64,000 nt of DNA from Alcaligenes faecalis (GTDB taxonomy: Bacteria; Pseudomonadota; Gammaproteobacteria; Burkholderiales; Burkholderiaceae_B). The stretch lies in the NCBI RefSeq assembly GCF_009497775.1, contig NZ_CP031012.1, forward strand, positions 3,623,235 through 3,687,234, written 5' to 3'. A program made the position numbers and the translations under genes. A model generated the notes under the pieces. The model was not told the origin of the DNA. It did no database searches and saw only the letters and a program-made list of their open reading frames with translations. Below are positions 8,469 to 17,438 of this stretch, one piece after another. Position 1 is the first letter of the stretch. Each line of letters starts with the position of its first letter.

Positions 8469-8960
8469 ATGAACAGTATTACCCCAGCCAATCTTCTGGC
8501 TCCCCGTATCGCCTTTATTCAAGCTTGCTGGCACAAGGACATTGTGGATCAGGCCCGCCTGGGTTTTATCGACGAAGTCAAAGCCATGGGCCACGACAGC
8601 AGCCTGATCGACTTCTTTGAAGTGGGCGGCGCCTTTGAAATCCCGCTACATGCACAACGCCTGGCCCAATCGGGTCAATATGCCGCTGTTGTGGCGGCTG
8701 GTCTGGTCGTGGATGGCGGCATCTATCGCCACGACTTTGTGGCTACCGCAGTGATTCAAGGCTTGATGCAAGTCCAGCTCAGCACCAACGTGCCCGTGTT
8801 TTCAGTCGTGCTGACTCCGCACCATTTCCATGATGGCAAAGAGCACCACGATTACTTCCACCGTCACTTTGTGATCAAGGGCCAGGAAGCGGCCCGTACG
8901 TGTCTGGATACCGTGAACAAATTGCAGGCACTGCCTGTGGCATCCGTCGCCGCTCTCTAA
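8469..8960 (+). CDS. ribH: 6,7-dimethyl-8-ribityllumazine synthase, type II (RibH2)
   Basis: The 163-residue enzyme condenses 5-amino-6-ribitylaminouracil with 3,4-dihydroxy-2-butanone 4-phosphate, the penultimate step of riboflavin synthesis. The segments VVDGGIYRHDFVATAV and SVVLTPHHFHD are typical of the type II (decameric) lumazine synthases described in Brucella and Mesorhizobium. Type I enzymes have an IRGxTxHxE-like motif at the first position. No other rib gene is adjacent. The FMN riboswitch upstream shows control by flavin level. A type I ribH may exist elsewhere in the genome for bulk synthesis. Confidence 0.93.
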   Translation: MNSITPANLLAPRIAFIQACWHKDIVDQARLGFIDEVKAMGHDSSLIDFFEVGGAFEIPLHAQRLAQSGQYAAVVAAGLVVDGGIYRHDFVATAVIQGLMQVQLSTNVPVFSVVLTPHHFHDGKEHHDYFHRHFVIKGQEAARTCLDTVNKLQALPVASVAAL

Positions 8961-8966
8961 ACGGCA

Positions 8967-8988
8967 AGGCGGCCTGAAAAGGCCGCCT
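8967..8988. terminator. GC-rich hairpin between ribH and the ntrX-like gene
   Basis: An 8-bp stem AGGCGGCC/GGCCGCCT closes a 6-base loop, six bases after the ribH stop and between two convergent genes. No T run follows on either strand, so it is a weak terminator or an mRNA 3'-end stabiliser. Confidence 0.5.
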
Positions 8989-9072
8989 CGATCCGGAGTC
9001 CCTGAGCTGCTTTTACCTGCAGTCTCAGGGCTGGCCAGACGTTGACTGGCCATGCATTTGGTAACTACTGTA

Positions 9073-9768
9073 TCAAGACTGGTTACGCTTGCGCGACGAG
9101 TCTATACCCAACTGCTTGAGCTTGCGATACAAGTGGGTGCGTTCCAGACCGGTACGCTCCGACACACGCGTCATGCTGTGATTTTCGCGGCGCAGATGAT
9201 ATTCAAAATAAATGCGCTCGAACTCGTCACGCGCTTCACGCAAAGGCAGATCCAGAGAAATGCTGCCTAGCTGGGATTCATCCTGCTCGACTTCAGGGGC
9301 GGCCATGGCAGGTGCCATACCGGGAGCCATGGTGGCTGTTTCAGGGCGGCGATCACCCCCTTGAACCACCGGGCGGGCAGCGGCTGCCAGCGCCTTGGGT
9401 GCAACGGTACGCTCCAGACCCGAGGCTACAGTCTTGAGCAGGCGCTGCATGGTGATGGGTTTTTCCAGGAAGTCCACCGCACCAATACGGGTTGCTTCCA
9501 CCGCGGTATCCACCGTGGCGTGGCCACTCATCATGACCACAGGCATATCCAGCAAGCCTTGGGAGGCCCACTCTTTGAGCAGGCTGACACCGTCAGTGTC
9601 TGGCATCCAGATATCCAGCAAGACCAGATCGGGGCGGCCCCGCAAGCGTGCCTCGCGAGCCTGGGCGGCATTCTCTGCCAATTGCACGGTGTGCCCTTCG
9701 TCGTAAAGAATTTCCGACAAAAGTTCCCGAATGCCGATTTCGTCATCAACTACCAGAATTCTGGCCAT
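9073..9768 (-). CDS. NtrX-like response regulator lacking the AAA+ domain
   Basis: The 231-residue protein has a receiver domain (residues 1-120; D8-D9, phosphoacceptor D52 in LLDIWMPDTDG, conserved LEKPI), an Ala/Pro-rich linker at about 130-165, and a C-terminal Fis-type helix-turn-helix (SERTGLERTHLYRKLKQLGI). NtrX proper has a sigma-54-interacting AAA+ ATPase in the middle (about 450 residues in all), which is missing here. The frame is intact with no sign of decay, so this is a stable short form rather than a broken gene. It cannot activate sigma-54 by ATP hydrolysis. It lies 21 bases downstream of the NtrY-like kinase gene and is surely its partner. Confidence 0.88.
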   Translation of the reverse strand: MARILVVDDEIGIRELLSEILYDEGHTVQLAENAAQAREARLRGRPDLVLLDIWMPDTDGVSLLKEWASQGLLDMPVVMMSGHATVDTAVEATRIGAVDFLEKPITMQRLLKTVASGLERTVAPKALAAAARPVVQGGDRRPETATMAPGMAPAMAAPEVEQDESQLGSISLDLPLREARDEFERIYFEYHLRRENHSMTRVSERTGLERTHLYRKLKQLGIDSSRKRNQS

Positions 9769-9789
9769 AAAACGTCACCTACGTGATTT

Positions 9790-12171
9790 TTACGCATTAT
9801 CGTTTGCTCGCCGCCCAGAGTCCAGACGAATATGCTGGCCAGCAAGCCGGGTAAAGAGGATGGAAATGCGAGCCCCCCCCTCACGACGATTGGAAACATC
9901 GATTCTGCCGCCGTGCTCCTCGATGATTTTCTTAACTATAGCAAGTCCCAGACCCGTGCCGGTGGGCTTGGTGGTGACATACGGTTCAAAAACACGCACC
10001 AACATCTGGGGATCAAAACCAGGCCCGTTATCTGACACCACAAAACTGACGGCACAAGAGTCGGAACCTTCTACGCCCGCAATCATGGTTTTAACAAATA
10101 CATGCGCCTGGTCAAGTGATTGATCCTGGGCAGCCGCTTCACGAGCATTGGCCAACAGATTATGGATAACCTGACGCAGCTGCGTGGGGTCCCCTTGCAC
10201 CATGGGCAAATCAGGGTCCAGCTCCACATCAATCGCCACACTGTAACCATCGTCCCGGACCATGCCTTCTTCCGGGTCCCAACCATATAAAGTCAGCACT
10301 TCGGTAATCAGCTCGTTCAGATTCAGAGCTTGCATCTGAGTAGCGGGCTTACGGGCATACTCGCGGAAATCTTCCACCATCTTTTTCAGCGAACTGACCT
10401 GATTGACGATGGTATTGGTATAGCGCAGCAACATGGCAGCATGGACTTCATCCAGCTGCGACTCCAGTTTCATGGCCAGACGTTCGGCCGACAACTGAAT
10501 AGGCGTCAGGGGGTTCTTGATCTCGTGTGCCAGGCGTCGAGCCACTTCGCTCCAGGCCACCAGACGGCTGGCGGAAATTACGTCGGTAATATCGTCAAAC
10601 ACCACCAGATAGCCGGTTGGCTGACCATCTACACGCAGCAAGGTACCACGGGCCAAAACGGTGACGATAGTATCACGCGCTTCATTACCTTCTTGCATTT
10701 CCAATTCAAACTGCTGCTGCCAATAAGGGTGATCCGAGCCCATGGCCTGATGCGTGGAAAAGGCTTCCCGTATCACCGAGGCAAAGGTCATGGCCCCTTC
10801 CAGCGTTTCCAGCGGGCGACCTTTAATCGAGCGCAAATCCACCTGCAAGATACGCTGCGCCCCCTGGTTGAACATGGTGACGCGGAACATCTCATCAAAA
10901 GCCAGCACACCACTGGACAAGTTGCTGAGCACCGACTCCAGGTACATATTGGAGCGTTCCAGCTGCAGACGATTTTTCTCGACCATGCGGCGCGCTTCAT
11001 CCAGCTGTCGGGTCATGGCATTGAAAGAGCGCGTCAACTGGCCAACTTCATCCTTGGCGGGCGGCTCAGGCAAAGCCCGGTAATCCCCTACCCCTACCGC
11101 TTGCGTCCCGGCAGCCAAGGTCAGCAAAGGACGCGTCAGGCGACGAGACAAAGCCAGGGCAGCGGCCACAGCCGTAAACACCGCCAGAATCAAGGCCAGC
11201 GTCAGCGTAATACCGTAAAGCTTGCGCAAGCCCTGACGAGACAAGGCCAGTTCCTGATAGTCCCGAAAACCTTGCTGCACCTGGTTGGCATTGCGTGCAA
11301 TCTTGTCCGGCACAGGCTGAATAACCTGCAACCAGCGCGAGTCTGCCGTACCACTCAAGGTTGCTGCAAAGCGATTGGGATCGGCCAATGGTAGAACCGT
11401 ACGCAGACGCAAACCTGTGGACTCTGCGGGAACCCCGCCTTCGTCCAGGCCGTTGTCGTGAACAGGCGCATCATCATCCACTTCGGCAGCCGAATAGCGG
11501 CCTGCAATACGCAGCTGATTCATCACGCTGGAGGGCGGCATATCAGGCAGCAACGTGTCGTAGCGGCCCGAGGAAAAGGCAATCAGACGACCATTGCCCG
11601 AAAACACCATTGCCTCCGTCACCCCGCTGTTTTCACGCAAGGAGATCAGCAAGCTGCTGTACTGCGCGCTGTCCGCCTTGTTCAGTGCCGACACCATTTC
11701 ATTGGCACGACCTTCCAATTCATTCAACTGCGAATCCAGGGCGGCGCGGCCCAGGCTCAAGCCCGACTCCAGAGCCGTATCCACCCGCACGTTGAACCAG
11801 GACTCGATCGAGCGCGACATGAACTGCACCGAGAGCAGATAAATCAGCGCCCCCGGAATAATGCCGATCAGGGTGAAGTAAAAGGCAAAGCGCGCCGTCA
11901 TGCGGGCACCAAACTGACGCCGGCGTATTTGTCTGAACAGACGAATCGTCAGCAACAGCACCCAGGAAATCAGCGTAGCGGCCAATACGCCATTGAGCAC
12001 CAGCAGCAAGTCATACTGCTGCGCGTAGCGCGAGGCGTTGCCCGTAGACCAGACAAGAAGAGAAAACAGCGCCAACGCGCTGACACCCGCTCCGAACAGA
12101 GCGGTGCGCAAGATCCAACGTATCAAGGTTGGGGCTCGTCGACGGAGACGGAAAAGGAAAAGGTTTTCCAT
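9790..12171 (-). CDS. NtrY-like membrane sensor histidine kinase
   Basis: The 793-residue kinase has about four transmembrane segments: residues 20-45, 55-80, 95-120 and one near 325-345. A large extracytoplasmic loop of about 200 residues lies before the last. HAMP, PAS and HisKA domains follow (H549 in ARRLAHEIKNPLTPIQLSAE), then an HATPase with N-box HNLLANAREA and G box GTGLGLAIVKKIIEEHGG. This is the NtrY architecture, linked in other bacteria to nitrogen, redox and envelope control. Its start overlaps the end of the DUF4390 gene by 49 bases, so it is co-transcribed with that gene and with the regulator downstream. Confidence 0.9.
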   Translation of the reverse strand: MENLFLFRLRRRAPTLIRWILRTALFGAGVSALALFSLLVWSTGNASRYAQQYDLLLVLNGVLAATLISWVLLLTIRLFRQIRRRQFGARMTARFAFYFTLIGIIPGALIYLLSVQFMSRSIESWFNVRVDTALESGLSLGRAALDSQLNELEGRANEMVSALNKADSAQYSSLLISLRENSGVTEAMVFSGNGRLIAFSSGRYDTLLPDMPPSSVMNQLRIAGRYSAAEVDDDAPVHDNGLDEGGVPAESTGLRLRTVLPLADPNRFAATLSGTADSRWLQVIQPVPDKIARNANQVQQGFRDYQELALSRQGLRKLYGITLTLALILAVFTAVAAALALSRRLTRPLLTLAAGTQAVGVGDYRALPEPPAKDEVGQLTRSFNAMTRQLDEARRMVEKNRLQLERSNMYLESVLSNLSSGVLAFDEMFRVTMFNQGAQRILQVDLRSIKGRPLETLEGAMTFASVIREAFSTHQAMGSDHPYWQQQFELEMQEGNEARDTIVTVLARGTLLRVDGQPTGYLVVFDDITDVISASRLVAWSEVARRLAHEIKNPLTPIQLSAERLAMKLESQLDEVHAAMLLRYTNTIVNQVSSLKKMVEDFREYARKPATQMQALNLNELITEVLTLYGWDPEEGMVRDDGYSVAIDVELDPDLPMVQGDPTQLRQVIHNLLANAREAAAQDQSLDQAHVFVKTMIAGVEGSDSCAVSFVVSDNGPGFDPQMLVRVFEPYVTTKPTGTGLGLAIVKKIIEEHGGRIDVSNRREGGARISILFTRLAGQHIRLDSGRRANDNA

Positions 12172-12731
12172 GGAGTAGCCAGTGTCCAGGCAGAACTATT
12201 GATGGCGTCCACTTGAAACGGACGGGCCAGCAAAGAGGTATCCAGGCGCAGACGCACACGACCCTGGTATTCCTGGTCGCGGTCCAGATCAGCCACATAC
12301 GCCACGGCCCAGCCGCGGATATGCCGCAGCATGGCCAATGCGTCATTCATGGAGGATTCGGGTAAAGACAGGTCACCCGTGCCCACGCGCCACTGACGGG
12401 TCAGGGCGTTGTACACAACCCGCCAGGTTTGTTGTTCTTTAACAACGTTTTTATCAAACCAATACCAGCGGGGCTGCGCCAACTCCACTTCAACCGTGAA
12501 ATACAGCGGTACCCCTTTCTCGGCAGCAGTGCGCAATTCCGGACTTAACTCGAACTCGACATCCGCGTCGATATACAGTTTTTCGTCCCGAATATGGGGC
12601 TCGACCTTGACGACCCGCTCTCCCGACGTAGCGACCGGCACAATGGTATTGGCCGAGCTTAGCGCGCAGTTGAAAATCAGCAGAAAAGACAGAAAAACGC
12701 GCCACATCGTGATTAACCGCAAAAAGGACAA
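12123..12731 (-). CDS. DUF4390 domain-containing exported protein
   Basis: The 202-residue protein has an N-terminal hydrophobic segment (WRVFLSFLLIFNCALSSA) that reads as a signal peptide, so it should be periplasmic. The remainder is beta-rich with conserved blocks such as VPLYFTVEVELAQPRWYWFDK, YNALTRQWRVGTGDLSLPES and YQGRVRLRLDTSLLARPFQVD, the DUF4390 family. Its function is unknown. It is regularly found next to ntrYX and rsmB in betaproteobacteria, so a role in envelope sensing by NtrY is possible but unproven. The gene overlaps the ntrY-like start and lies 24 bases after rsmB. Confidence 0.82.
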   Translation of the reverse strand: MSFLRLITMWRVFLSFLLIFNCALSSANTIVPVATSGERVVKVEPHIRDEKLYIDADVEFELSPELRTAAEKGVPLYFTVEVELAQPRWYWFDKNVVKEQQTWRVVYNALTRQWRVGTGDLSLPESSMNDALAMLRHIRGWAVAYVADLDRDQEYQGRVRLRLDTSLLARPFQVDAINSSAWTLATPWKTFSFSVSVDEPQP

Positions 12732-12755
12732 AGTCAGAGCCCTAATTGTGACAAG

Positions 12756-14105
12756 TCAAACCGGGCGCGTAAATAAGGCGTAGAAAAAACCGTCGCCATC
12801 TGCCAGCGATCGTCCCGCAACGCCGGGCAAAATCTGGCCAGGAGAGTCCAAAAGCTGCGCCTCGGGGTGACGGGCCAAAAACGCCTCAACCTGTTGTTCC
12901 CCTTCAGCCGGGAAAATCGAGCAGGTCGAATACAGGAAATGCCCGCCGGGCCGCAATGTGGACCACAAGGCATCCAGTATAGAGCTTTGCAAACGCGCGG
13001 TATCGGCAATGTCCGACTCACGGCGCAACCAGCGAATATCGGGGTGACGACGCACAATGCCCGAGGCGGTACAAGGCACATCCGCCAGGATGGCATCAAA
13101 GGGCTGACCATCCCACCATTGGGCAGTACGCGCCGCATCACCTCGTTTTAATTGAACCTTGTCGCTGGCCAAACCCAGACGACGCAGGTTGTGGCCCACA
13201 CGCTCCAGACGCTCGCCGTCCGAGTCCAGGGCCAGCAAGGAAACATCCGCCTGTTCCAGCAAATGCGCCGTCTTGCCACCGGGAGCCGCGCACGCATCCA
13301 GCACGCGCATACCATCCTTGACCGGCAAGAGCAGACCAGCCTGCTGAGCCGACCAGTCCTGCACCGACCACCAGCCCAGATCAAAACCAGGAATCGCCTG
13401 AACCGGCATGGCCTTGTCCAGGGTGACGGCACCCGTGCCAGGGCTGCTGGAAGCAATACCGGCTTCCGTCAGTACAGCCTGCAAGCGCTCCACCGAGCAA
13501 CGACGCTGATTCACGCGCAAGGTCAAAGGACCGGGGCGATTGGCGGCCTGCAACAGCGCTTCCCAATCACGCGGGTAAGCACGACGCAATTCCTTGACCC
13601 ACCAGCCAGGGTGGTTCCAGCGTGCTTCGGGGCGGCTCTCTACCTGAGACAGGATCATCTTGCGCTCGCGCGTAAAGCGACGCAGCACCCCGTTCACCAA
13701 CCCCTTAGATAGACGCAGCGCAGCCTGACTATCAGCCGCACGCACGGCCTGATCCACTACCGTATGCACGGCATAGACCGGCACATCCGGACGATCCTCA
13801 AAAGCCTTGGCATCCTCTTGCACACGCATGGCCGTATCCAGCAAGGCCAACGACACCATCAGCAAGGCATCCAGCCAGGTATTGCTGGGCTGGCGTGGCA
13901 CCAGCGTGATACGAATCTGACGGGCATGGCCCAGACGGCGCAGCACATGGAAACTGACAGACTGCACCGCAGCACGGGCAGGAGCTGGCGTGGCAGCCAG
14001 GCTTTCAGTCAGGGACTTGCCTGCCAGCACGCCTTCAATATTGCGCGCGCTCAGCAGCATGACTTCGGACAGGGGCAAAGAGGGGGAAAGATGGGTGTCG
14101 GACAC
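12756..14105 (-). CDS. rsmB: 16S rRNA (cytosine(967)-C(5))-methyltransferase RsmB
   Basis: The 449-residue protein has an N-terminal NusB-like RNA-binding domain (about residues 10-150) and a C-terminal NOL1/NOP2/Sun methyltransferase domain. Motif I is VLDACAAPGGKTAHLLE. The two cysteines of the m5C mechanism lie in ILADVPCTASGIVRRHPDI and YSTCSIFPAEGE. It methylates C967 of 16S rRNA. The start was set at GTG 14105 because the LSLPLSEV-like N-terminus is conserved in relatives; an ATG at 14060 is the alternative. The frame stays open far upstream, but that stretch is only antisense to rimO. The gene is divergent from rimO and leads the run rsmB-DUF4390-NtrY-NtrX. Confidence 0.93.
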   Translation of the reverse strand: MSDTHLSPSLPLSEVMLLSARNIEGVLAGKSLTESLAATPAPARAAVQSVSFHVLRRLGHARQIRITLVPRQPSNTWLDALLMVSLALLDTAMRVQEDAKAFEDRPDVPVYAVHTVVDQAVRAADSQAALRLSKGLVNGVLRRFTRERKMILSQVESRPEARWNHPGWWVKELRRAYPRDWEALLQAANRPGPLTLRVNQRRCSVERLQAVLTEAGIASSSPGTGAVTLDKAMPVQAIPGFDLGWWSVQDWSAQQAGLLLPVKDGMRVLDACAAPGGKTAHLLEQADVSLLALDSDGERLERVGHNLRRLGLASDKVQLKRGDAARTAQWWDGQPFDAILADVPCTASGIVRRHPDIRWLRRESDIADTARLQSSILDALWSTLRPGGHFLYSTCSIFPAEGEQQVEAFLARHPEAQLLDSPGQILPGVAGRSLADGDGFFYALFTRPV

Positions 14106-14264
14106 AGAACAACCGCTAGAAAAGAAAAATATGACTGCGACTGTAGCACTATTTGCCGCATAAACCGGGCTCAAACGCACAAGATCCGCACGCATCCGGG
14201 CATGGGACGGTAAAATCAAGCCTATTTCCCAATTTCGAGCCCTCAAGCTCCAGAAGGACCCTCT

Positions 14265-15584
14265 ATGAGCGCCCCCAAAGTCGGATTCGTGAGCCTGGGT
14301 TGTCCCAAGGCCCTGGTCGATTCCGAACGAATTCTTACCCAGCTGCGTACCGACGGCTATCAGATCACCCCCAGCTACGACAATGCGGATGTGGTGGTGG
14401 TCAATACCTGTGGCTTTATCGACAGCGCCAAGGCCGAATCGCTGGAAGCGATCGGCGAGGCACTGGCTGAGAACGGCCGCGTCATTGTCACCGGCTGTAT
14501 GGGTGTGGACGAAGGCCTGATTCGCGACGTGCACCCCTCGGTGCTGTCCGTCAGTGGCCCCCAACAATACGAGCAGGTACTGCGCGCCGTGCGTGAAGCC
14601 GCACCGCCATCGCTGGATCACAATCCCTATATTGATCTGGTGCCCCCACAAGGCATCAAGCTGACCCCGCGTCACTACGCTTACTTGAAAATTTCCGAAG
14701 GCTGTAACCACAGCTGCAGCTTCTGTATTATCCCGTCCATGCGCGGCAAGCTCGTCAGCCGTCCTGTCGGTGATGTACTGGGCGAGGCCGAGCGTCTGGT
14801 CAAGGCCGGCGTCAAAGAGCTGTTGGTGATCTCGCAGGACACCAGCGCCTACGGCGTGGATATCCGCCAGCGTACCGGCTTCTGGAATGGCCGCCCCGTC
14901 AAGAGCAGCATGCTGGACTTGAGCGCTGCCCTGTCCGAACTGGGTGCCTGGGTGCGTCTGCATTACGTCTACCCCTACCCGCACGTGGACAACATCATTC
15001 CCCTGATGGCCGAAGGCAAAGTACTGCCGTACCTGGATATTCCCTTCCAGCACGCCAGCCCTTCCGTGCTGCGCGCCATGAAGCGCCCTGCTTTTGAAGA
15101 TCGCACCCTGTCGCGCATCAAGCAATGGCGTCAGGACTGCCCGGATCTGACCATCCGCTCCACCTTCATCGTCGGCTTCCCCGGCGAGACTGAAGAAGAC
15201 TTCCAATACCTGCTGGACTGGATGACCGAAGCCCAACTGGATCGCGTCGGCTGTTTCCAGTACTCACCCGTGGAAGGCGCCCCCGCCAACAAGCTCGATG
15301 GCATCGTCCCTGACGAAGTCAAACAAGAGCGTTGGGAACGCTTCATGGAACATCAACAAGCCATCTCCAGCGCTCGCCTGGCCGCCAAAGTGGGCCGCGA
15401 AATGGACGTGCTGATTGATGAGATCGACGAAGACGGCGATGCCGTTGGCCGCTCCAGCGCCGACGCACCCGAAATTGACGGCAACGTCTTCATCACCAGC
15501 GAACAAAAGCTGGAACCCGGCCAGATGGTGCGTGTGCGTATTACGGATTCAAGTGAGTACGATTTGTTTGGTGAACAGATCTAA
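14265..15584 (+). CDS. rimO: Ribosomal protein S12 (Asp89) methylthiotransferase RimO
   Basis: The 439-residue radical SAM enzyme adds a methylthio group to Asp89 of ribosomal protein S12. The N-terminal UPF0004 domain starts with [16 protein letters not shown] and carries three conserved cysteines for the second iron-sulfur cluster. The radical SAM motif [16 protein letters not shown] follows, and a C-terminal TRAM domain recognises the protein substrate. The length is typical (about 440). An AGAAGGAC-type ribosome-binding site precedes the ATG. Confidence 0.96.
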   Translation: MSAPKVGFVSLGCPKALVDSERILTQLRTDGYQITPSYDNADVVVVNTCGFIDSAKAESLEAIGEALAENGRVIVTGCMGVDEGLIRDVHPSVLSVSGPQQYEQVLRAVREAAPPSLDHNPYIDLVPPQGIKLTPRHYAYLKISEGCNHSCSFCIIPSMRGKLVSRPVGDVLGEAERLVKAGVKELLVISQDTSAYGVDIRQRTGFWNGRPVKSSMLDLSAALSELGAWVRLHYVYPYPHVDNIIPLMAEGKVLPYLDIPFQHASPSVLRAMKRPAFEDRTLSRIKQWRQDCPDLTIRSTFIVGFPGETEEDFQYLLDWMTEAQLDRVGCFQYSPVEGAPANKLDGIVPDEVKQERWERFMEHQQAISSARLAAKVGREMDVLIDEIDEDGDAVGRSSADAPEIDGNVFITSEQKLEPGQMVRVRITDSSEYDLFGEQI

Positions 15585-15612
15585 GCACTGGCTAGTCCTG
15601 ATAGCCTGATCA

Positions 15613-15646
15613 AGCCAGTGAGGTCACAATGACCACACTGGCTTTT
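15613..15646 (+). terminator. Rho-independent terminator after rimO
   Basis: AGCCAGTG pairs with CACTGGCT and an inner GGTCA with TGACC around a 3-base loop, with a single A-A mismatch between the two helices. TTTT follows. It lies 29 bases after the rimO stop. Confidence 0.88.
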
Positions 15647-15745
15647 GTACACAAGCCCCTCATTCACTTCCCTGCTCACCTGCCCTGCTGCCTACCCCTT
15701 CTCATTCAGGCATAGGCAGCCCGGCACATTACCCAAGGATCTTTC

Positions 15746-16270
15746 ATGCCTGTCTACCAATTAGATCAACACGCCCCACAAATCGACGACAGCAGCTTTG
15801 TTGCCGCAGAGGCCACCCTGATTGGCAAGGTCGTCTTGAAAGAACACAGTAGTGTCTGGCCTGGTGCCGTCATCCGTGGCGATAACGAAACCATTACCGT
15901 GGGCGTAGGCTCGAACGTACAAGAAGGTGCCGTACTGCACACCGACCCCGGCTATCCCCTGGATATTGGCGACCACGTCACCATCGGCCACCAGGCCATG
16001 CTGCACGGCTGTACCATCGGTGAAGGCGCGTTGATCGGCATCCAGGCCGTCGTGCTGAACGGTGCCGTCATTGGTCGCGATAGCCTGGTCGGTGCTGGTG
16101 CACTGGTCACTGAAGGCAAAGTTTTCCCGGAACGCAGCCTGATCATCGGATCACCCGCCAAAGCTGTGCGTACCCTGAGCGATGAAGACATTGCCAAGCT
16201 GCGCCAGAACGCCAGTGTTTACGCCGAACGCGGCGGTCACTACAAAACTGCCTTGAAACGTATCGACTAA
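15746..16270 (+). CDS. Gamma-class carbonic anhydrase family protein
   Basis: The 174-residue protein is a left-handed beta-helix hexapeptide-repeat enzyme of the YrdA/CaiE/PaaY group. The three zinc-ligand histidines of gamma carbonic anhydrases are visible at H65, H82 and H87 (VLHTDPG, IGHQAMLHGCTIG), as is the N-terminal SVWPGAVIRGDN segment. Members are trimeric and metal-dependent. Some hydrate CO2, others act on thioesters, so the substrate is not certain. galE lies 37 bases downstream on the same strand and may share its transcript, but the functions are unrelated. Confidence 0.9.
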   Translation: MPVYQLDQHAPQIDDSSFVAAEATLIGKVVLKEHSSVWPGAVIRGDNETITVGVGSNVQEGAVLHTDPGYPLDIGDHVTIGHQAMLHGCTIGEGALIGIQAVVLNGAVIGRDSLVGAGALVTEGKVFPERSLIIGSPAKAVRTLSDEDIAKLRQNASVYAERGGHYKTALKRID

Positions 16271-16307
16271 CTCTTTCTTTTCAACTTGCTTTTAATTGGA
16301 AAGACCT

Positions 16308-17315
16308 ATGGCCAACACCATTCTTGTCACTGGCGGTACCGGCTTTATCGGCTCTCATACCTGCGTAGAGTTGATTGCCCACGGTTATCAGGTTCTGATT
16401 CTGGACAACTTGAGCAATAGTCAAAAAAGTGTCCTGGATGCTATTGAGAAAATCAGCGGTACCCAAGTTGCTTTCATTGAAGGCGATATCCGGGATCGAG
16501 CCTTGCTCGACACGATTTTTCAGCAGCACTCGATTACAGCGGTTATCCATTTTGCCGGTTTGAAAGCGGTTGGCGAATCAGTAGCCCAACCGCTCAAGTA
16601 CTACGACAACAACATCACCGGCACGCTGACCCTGTTGCAAGCCATGCAACAGGCCAATGTGCGCAGCCTGGTGTTTTCCTCCTCCGCGACCGTCTACGGT
16701 GACCCTCAACAGTTACCCATTCCAGAGACTCACCCGCTGTCCACAACCAATACCTACGGCCATACCAAACTGGTGCTTGAACAGGCTTTGGGCAACCTTT
16801 ATCAAAGCGAGGCTGGCTGGCGGATTGCCTTGCTGCGCTACTTCAATCCCGTCGGCGCCCATGAATCTGGCCTGATTGGCGAAACACCCCAAGGTGTTCC
16901 CAATAACCTGATGCCTTATGTCGCCCAGGTTGCAGCGGGTCAGCGCGAGCATGTACAGGTCTTTGGTAATGACTACGACACACCGGATGGTACGGGCGTA
17001 CGCGACTACATCCATATCTGCGATCTGGCCAAAGGCCACGTTGCCGCACTGGACTACCTGAGCACCAAAGATAGCGAACTGCTGACGGTCAATCTGGGAA
17101 CCGGCCAGGGCTATTCCGTGCTGGACATGATCGCCGCCTTCACCCGCAGCTCCGGGCGCCCTATTCCCTACAAACTGGTCCCTCGTCGCCCCGGCGATAT
17201 CGCCTCTTGCTGGGCCGATACCCAAAAAGCCCGCGAAACACTGGGTTGGGAAGCCAAAAAAGGCATCCAGGAAATGTGTGACGACGCCTGGCGCTGGCAA
17301 TCCGGACTGTCCTGA
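16308..17315 (+). CDS. galE: UDP-glucose 4-epimerase GalE
   Basis: The 335-residue short-chain dehydrogenase interconverts UDP-glucose and UDP-galactose (possibly the GlcNAc/GalNAc pair as well), supplying precursors for surface glycans. The NAD-binding motif is VTGGTGFIGSHTC. The catalytic Ser and Tyr-x-x-x-Lys appear as FSSSATVYGDP and NTYGHTKL, and the segment LRYFNPVGAHESG is GalE-specific. The ATG at 16308 was chosen to begin the Rossmann strand (MANTILVTGG). It is about 6 kb from the polysaccharide cluster and may feed it. Confidence 0.95.
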   Translation: MANTILVTGGTGFIGSHTCVELIAHGYQVLILDNLSNSQKSVLDAIEKISGTQVAFIEGDIRDRALLDTIFQQHSITAVIHFAGLKAVGESVAQPLKYYDNNITGTLTLLQAMQQANVRSLVFSSSATVYGDPQQLPIPETHPLSTTNTYGHTKLVLEQALGNLYQSEAGWRIALLRYFNPVGAHESGLIGETPQGVPNNLMPYVAQVAAGQREHVQVFGNDYDTPDGTGVRDYIHICDLAKGHVAALDYLSTKDSELLTVNLGTGQGYSVLDMIAAFTRSSGRPIPYKLVPRRPGDIASCWADTQKARETLGWEAKKGIQEMCDDAWRWQSGLS

Positions 17316-17329
17316 TCCCTGCTCACTCT

Positions 17330-17350
17330 GCCATCGCCGTTGGCGATGGC
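17330..17350 (+). terminator. Hairpin after galE
   Basis: GCCATCGCC/GGCGATGGC forms a 9-bp stem with a 3-base loop, 15 bases after the galE stop. No clear T run follows, so termination is uncertain. Confidence 0.5.
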
Positions 17351-17438
17351 ACGTTGACAGATGATTGATTTGCAAGGAAGAAAACGGGTCCTAGAATGAA
17401 GGCGTCAATCTAAAAACCACCTTCAGAGACAGATTCTT

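Noticed and set aside
9073..9768. Broken ntrX pseudogene
   Set aside because: The frame is continuous, receiver and helix-turn-helix are intact and the linker is smooth, so a short natural form is more likely.
14106..15236. N-terminal extension of RsmB reaching into rimO
   Set aside because: The extra residues are antisense to rimO and unlike any RsmB; the conserved start is at 14105 or 14060.
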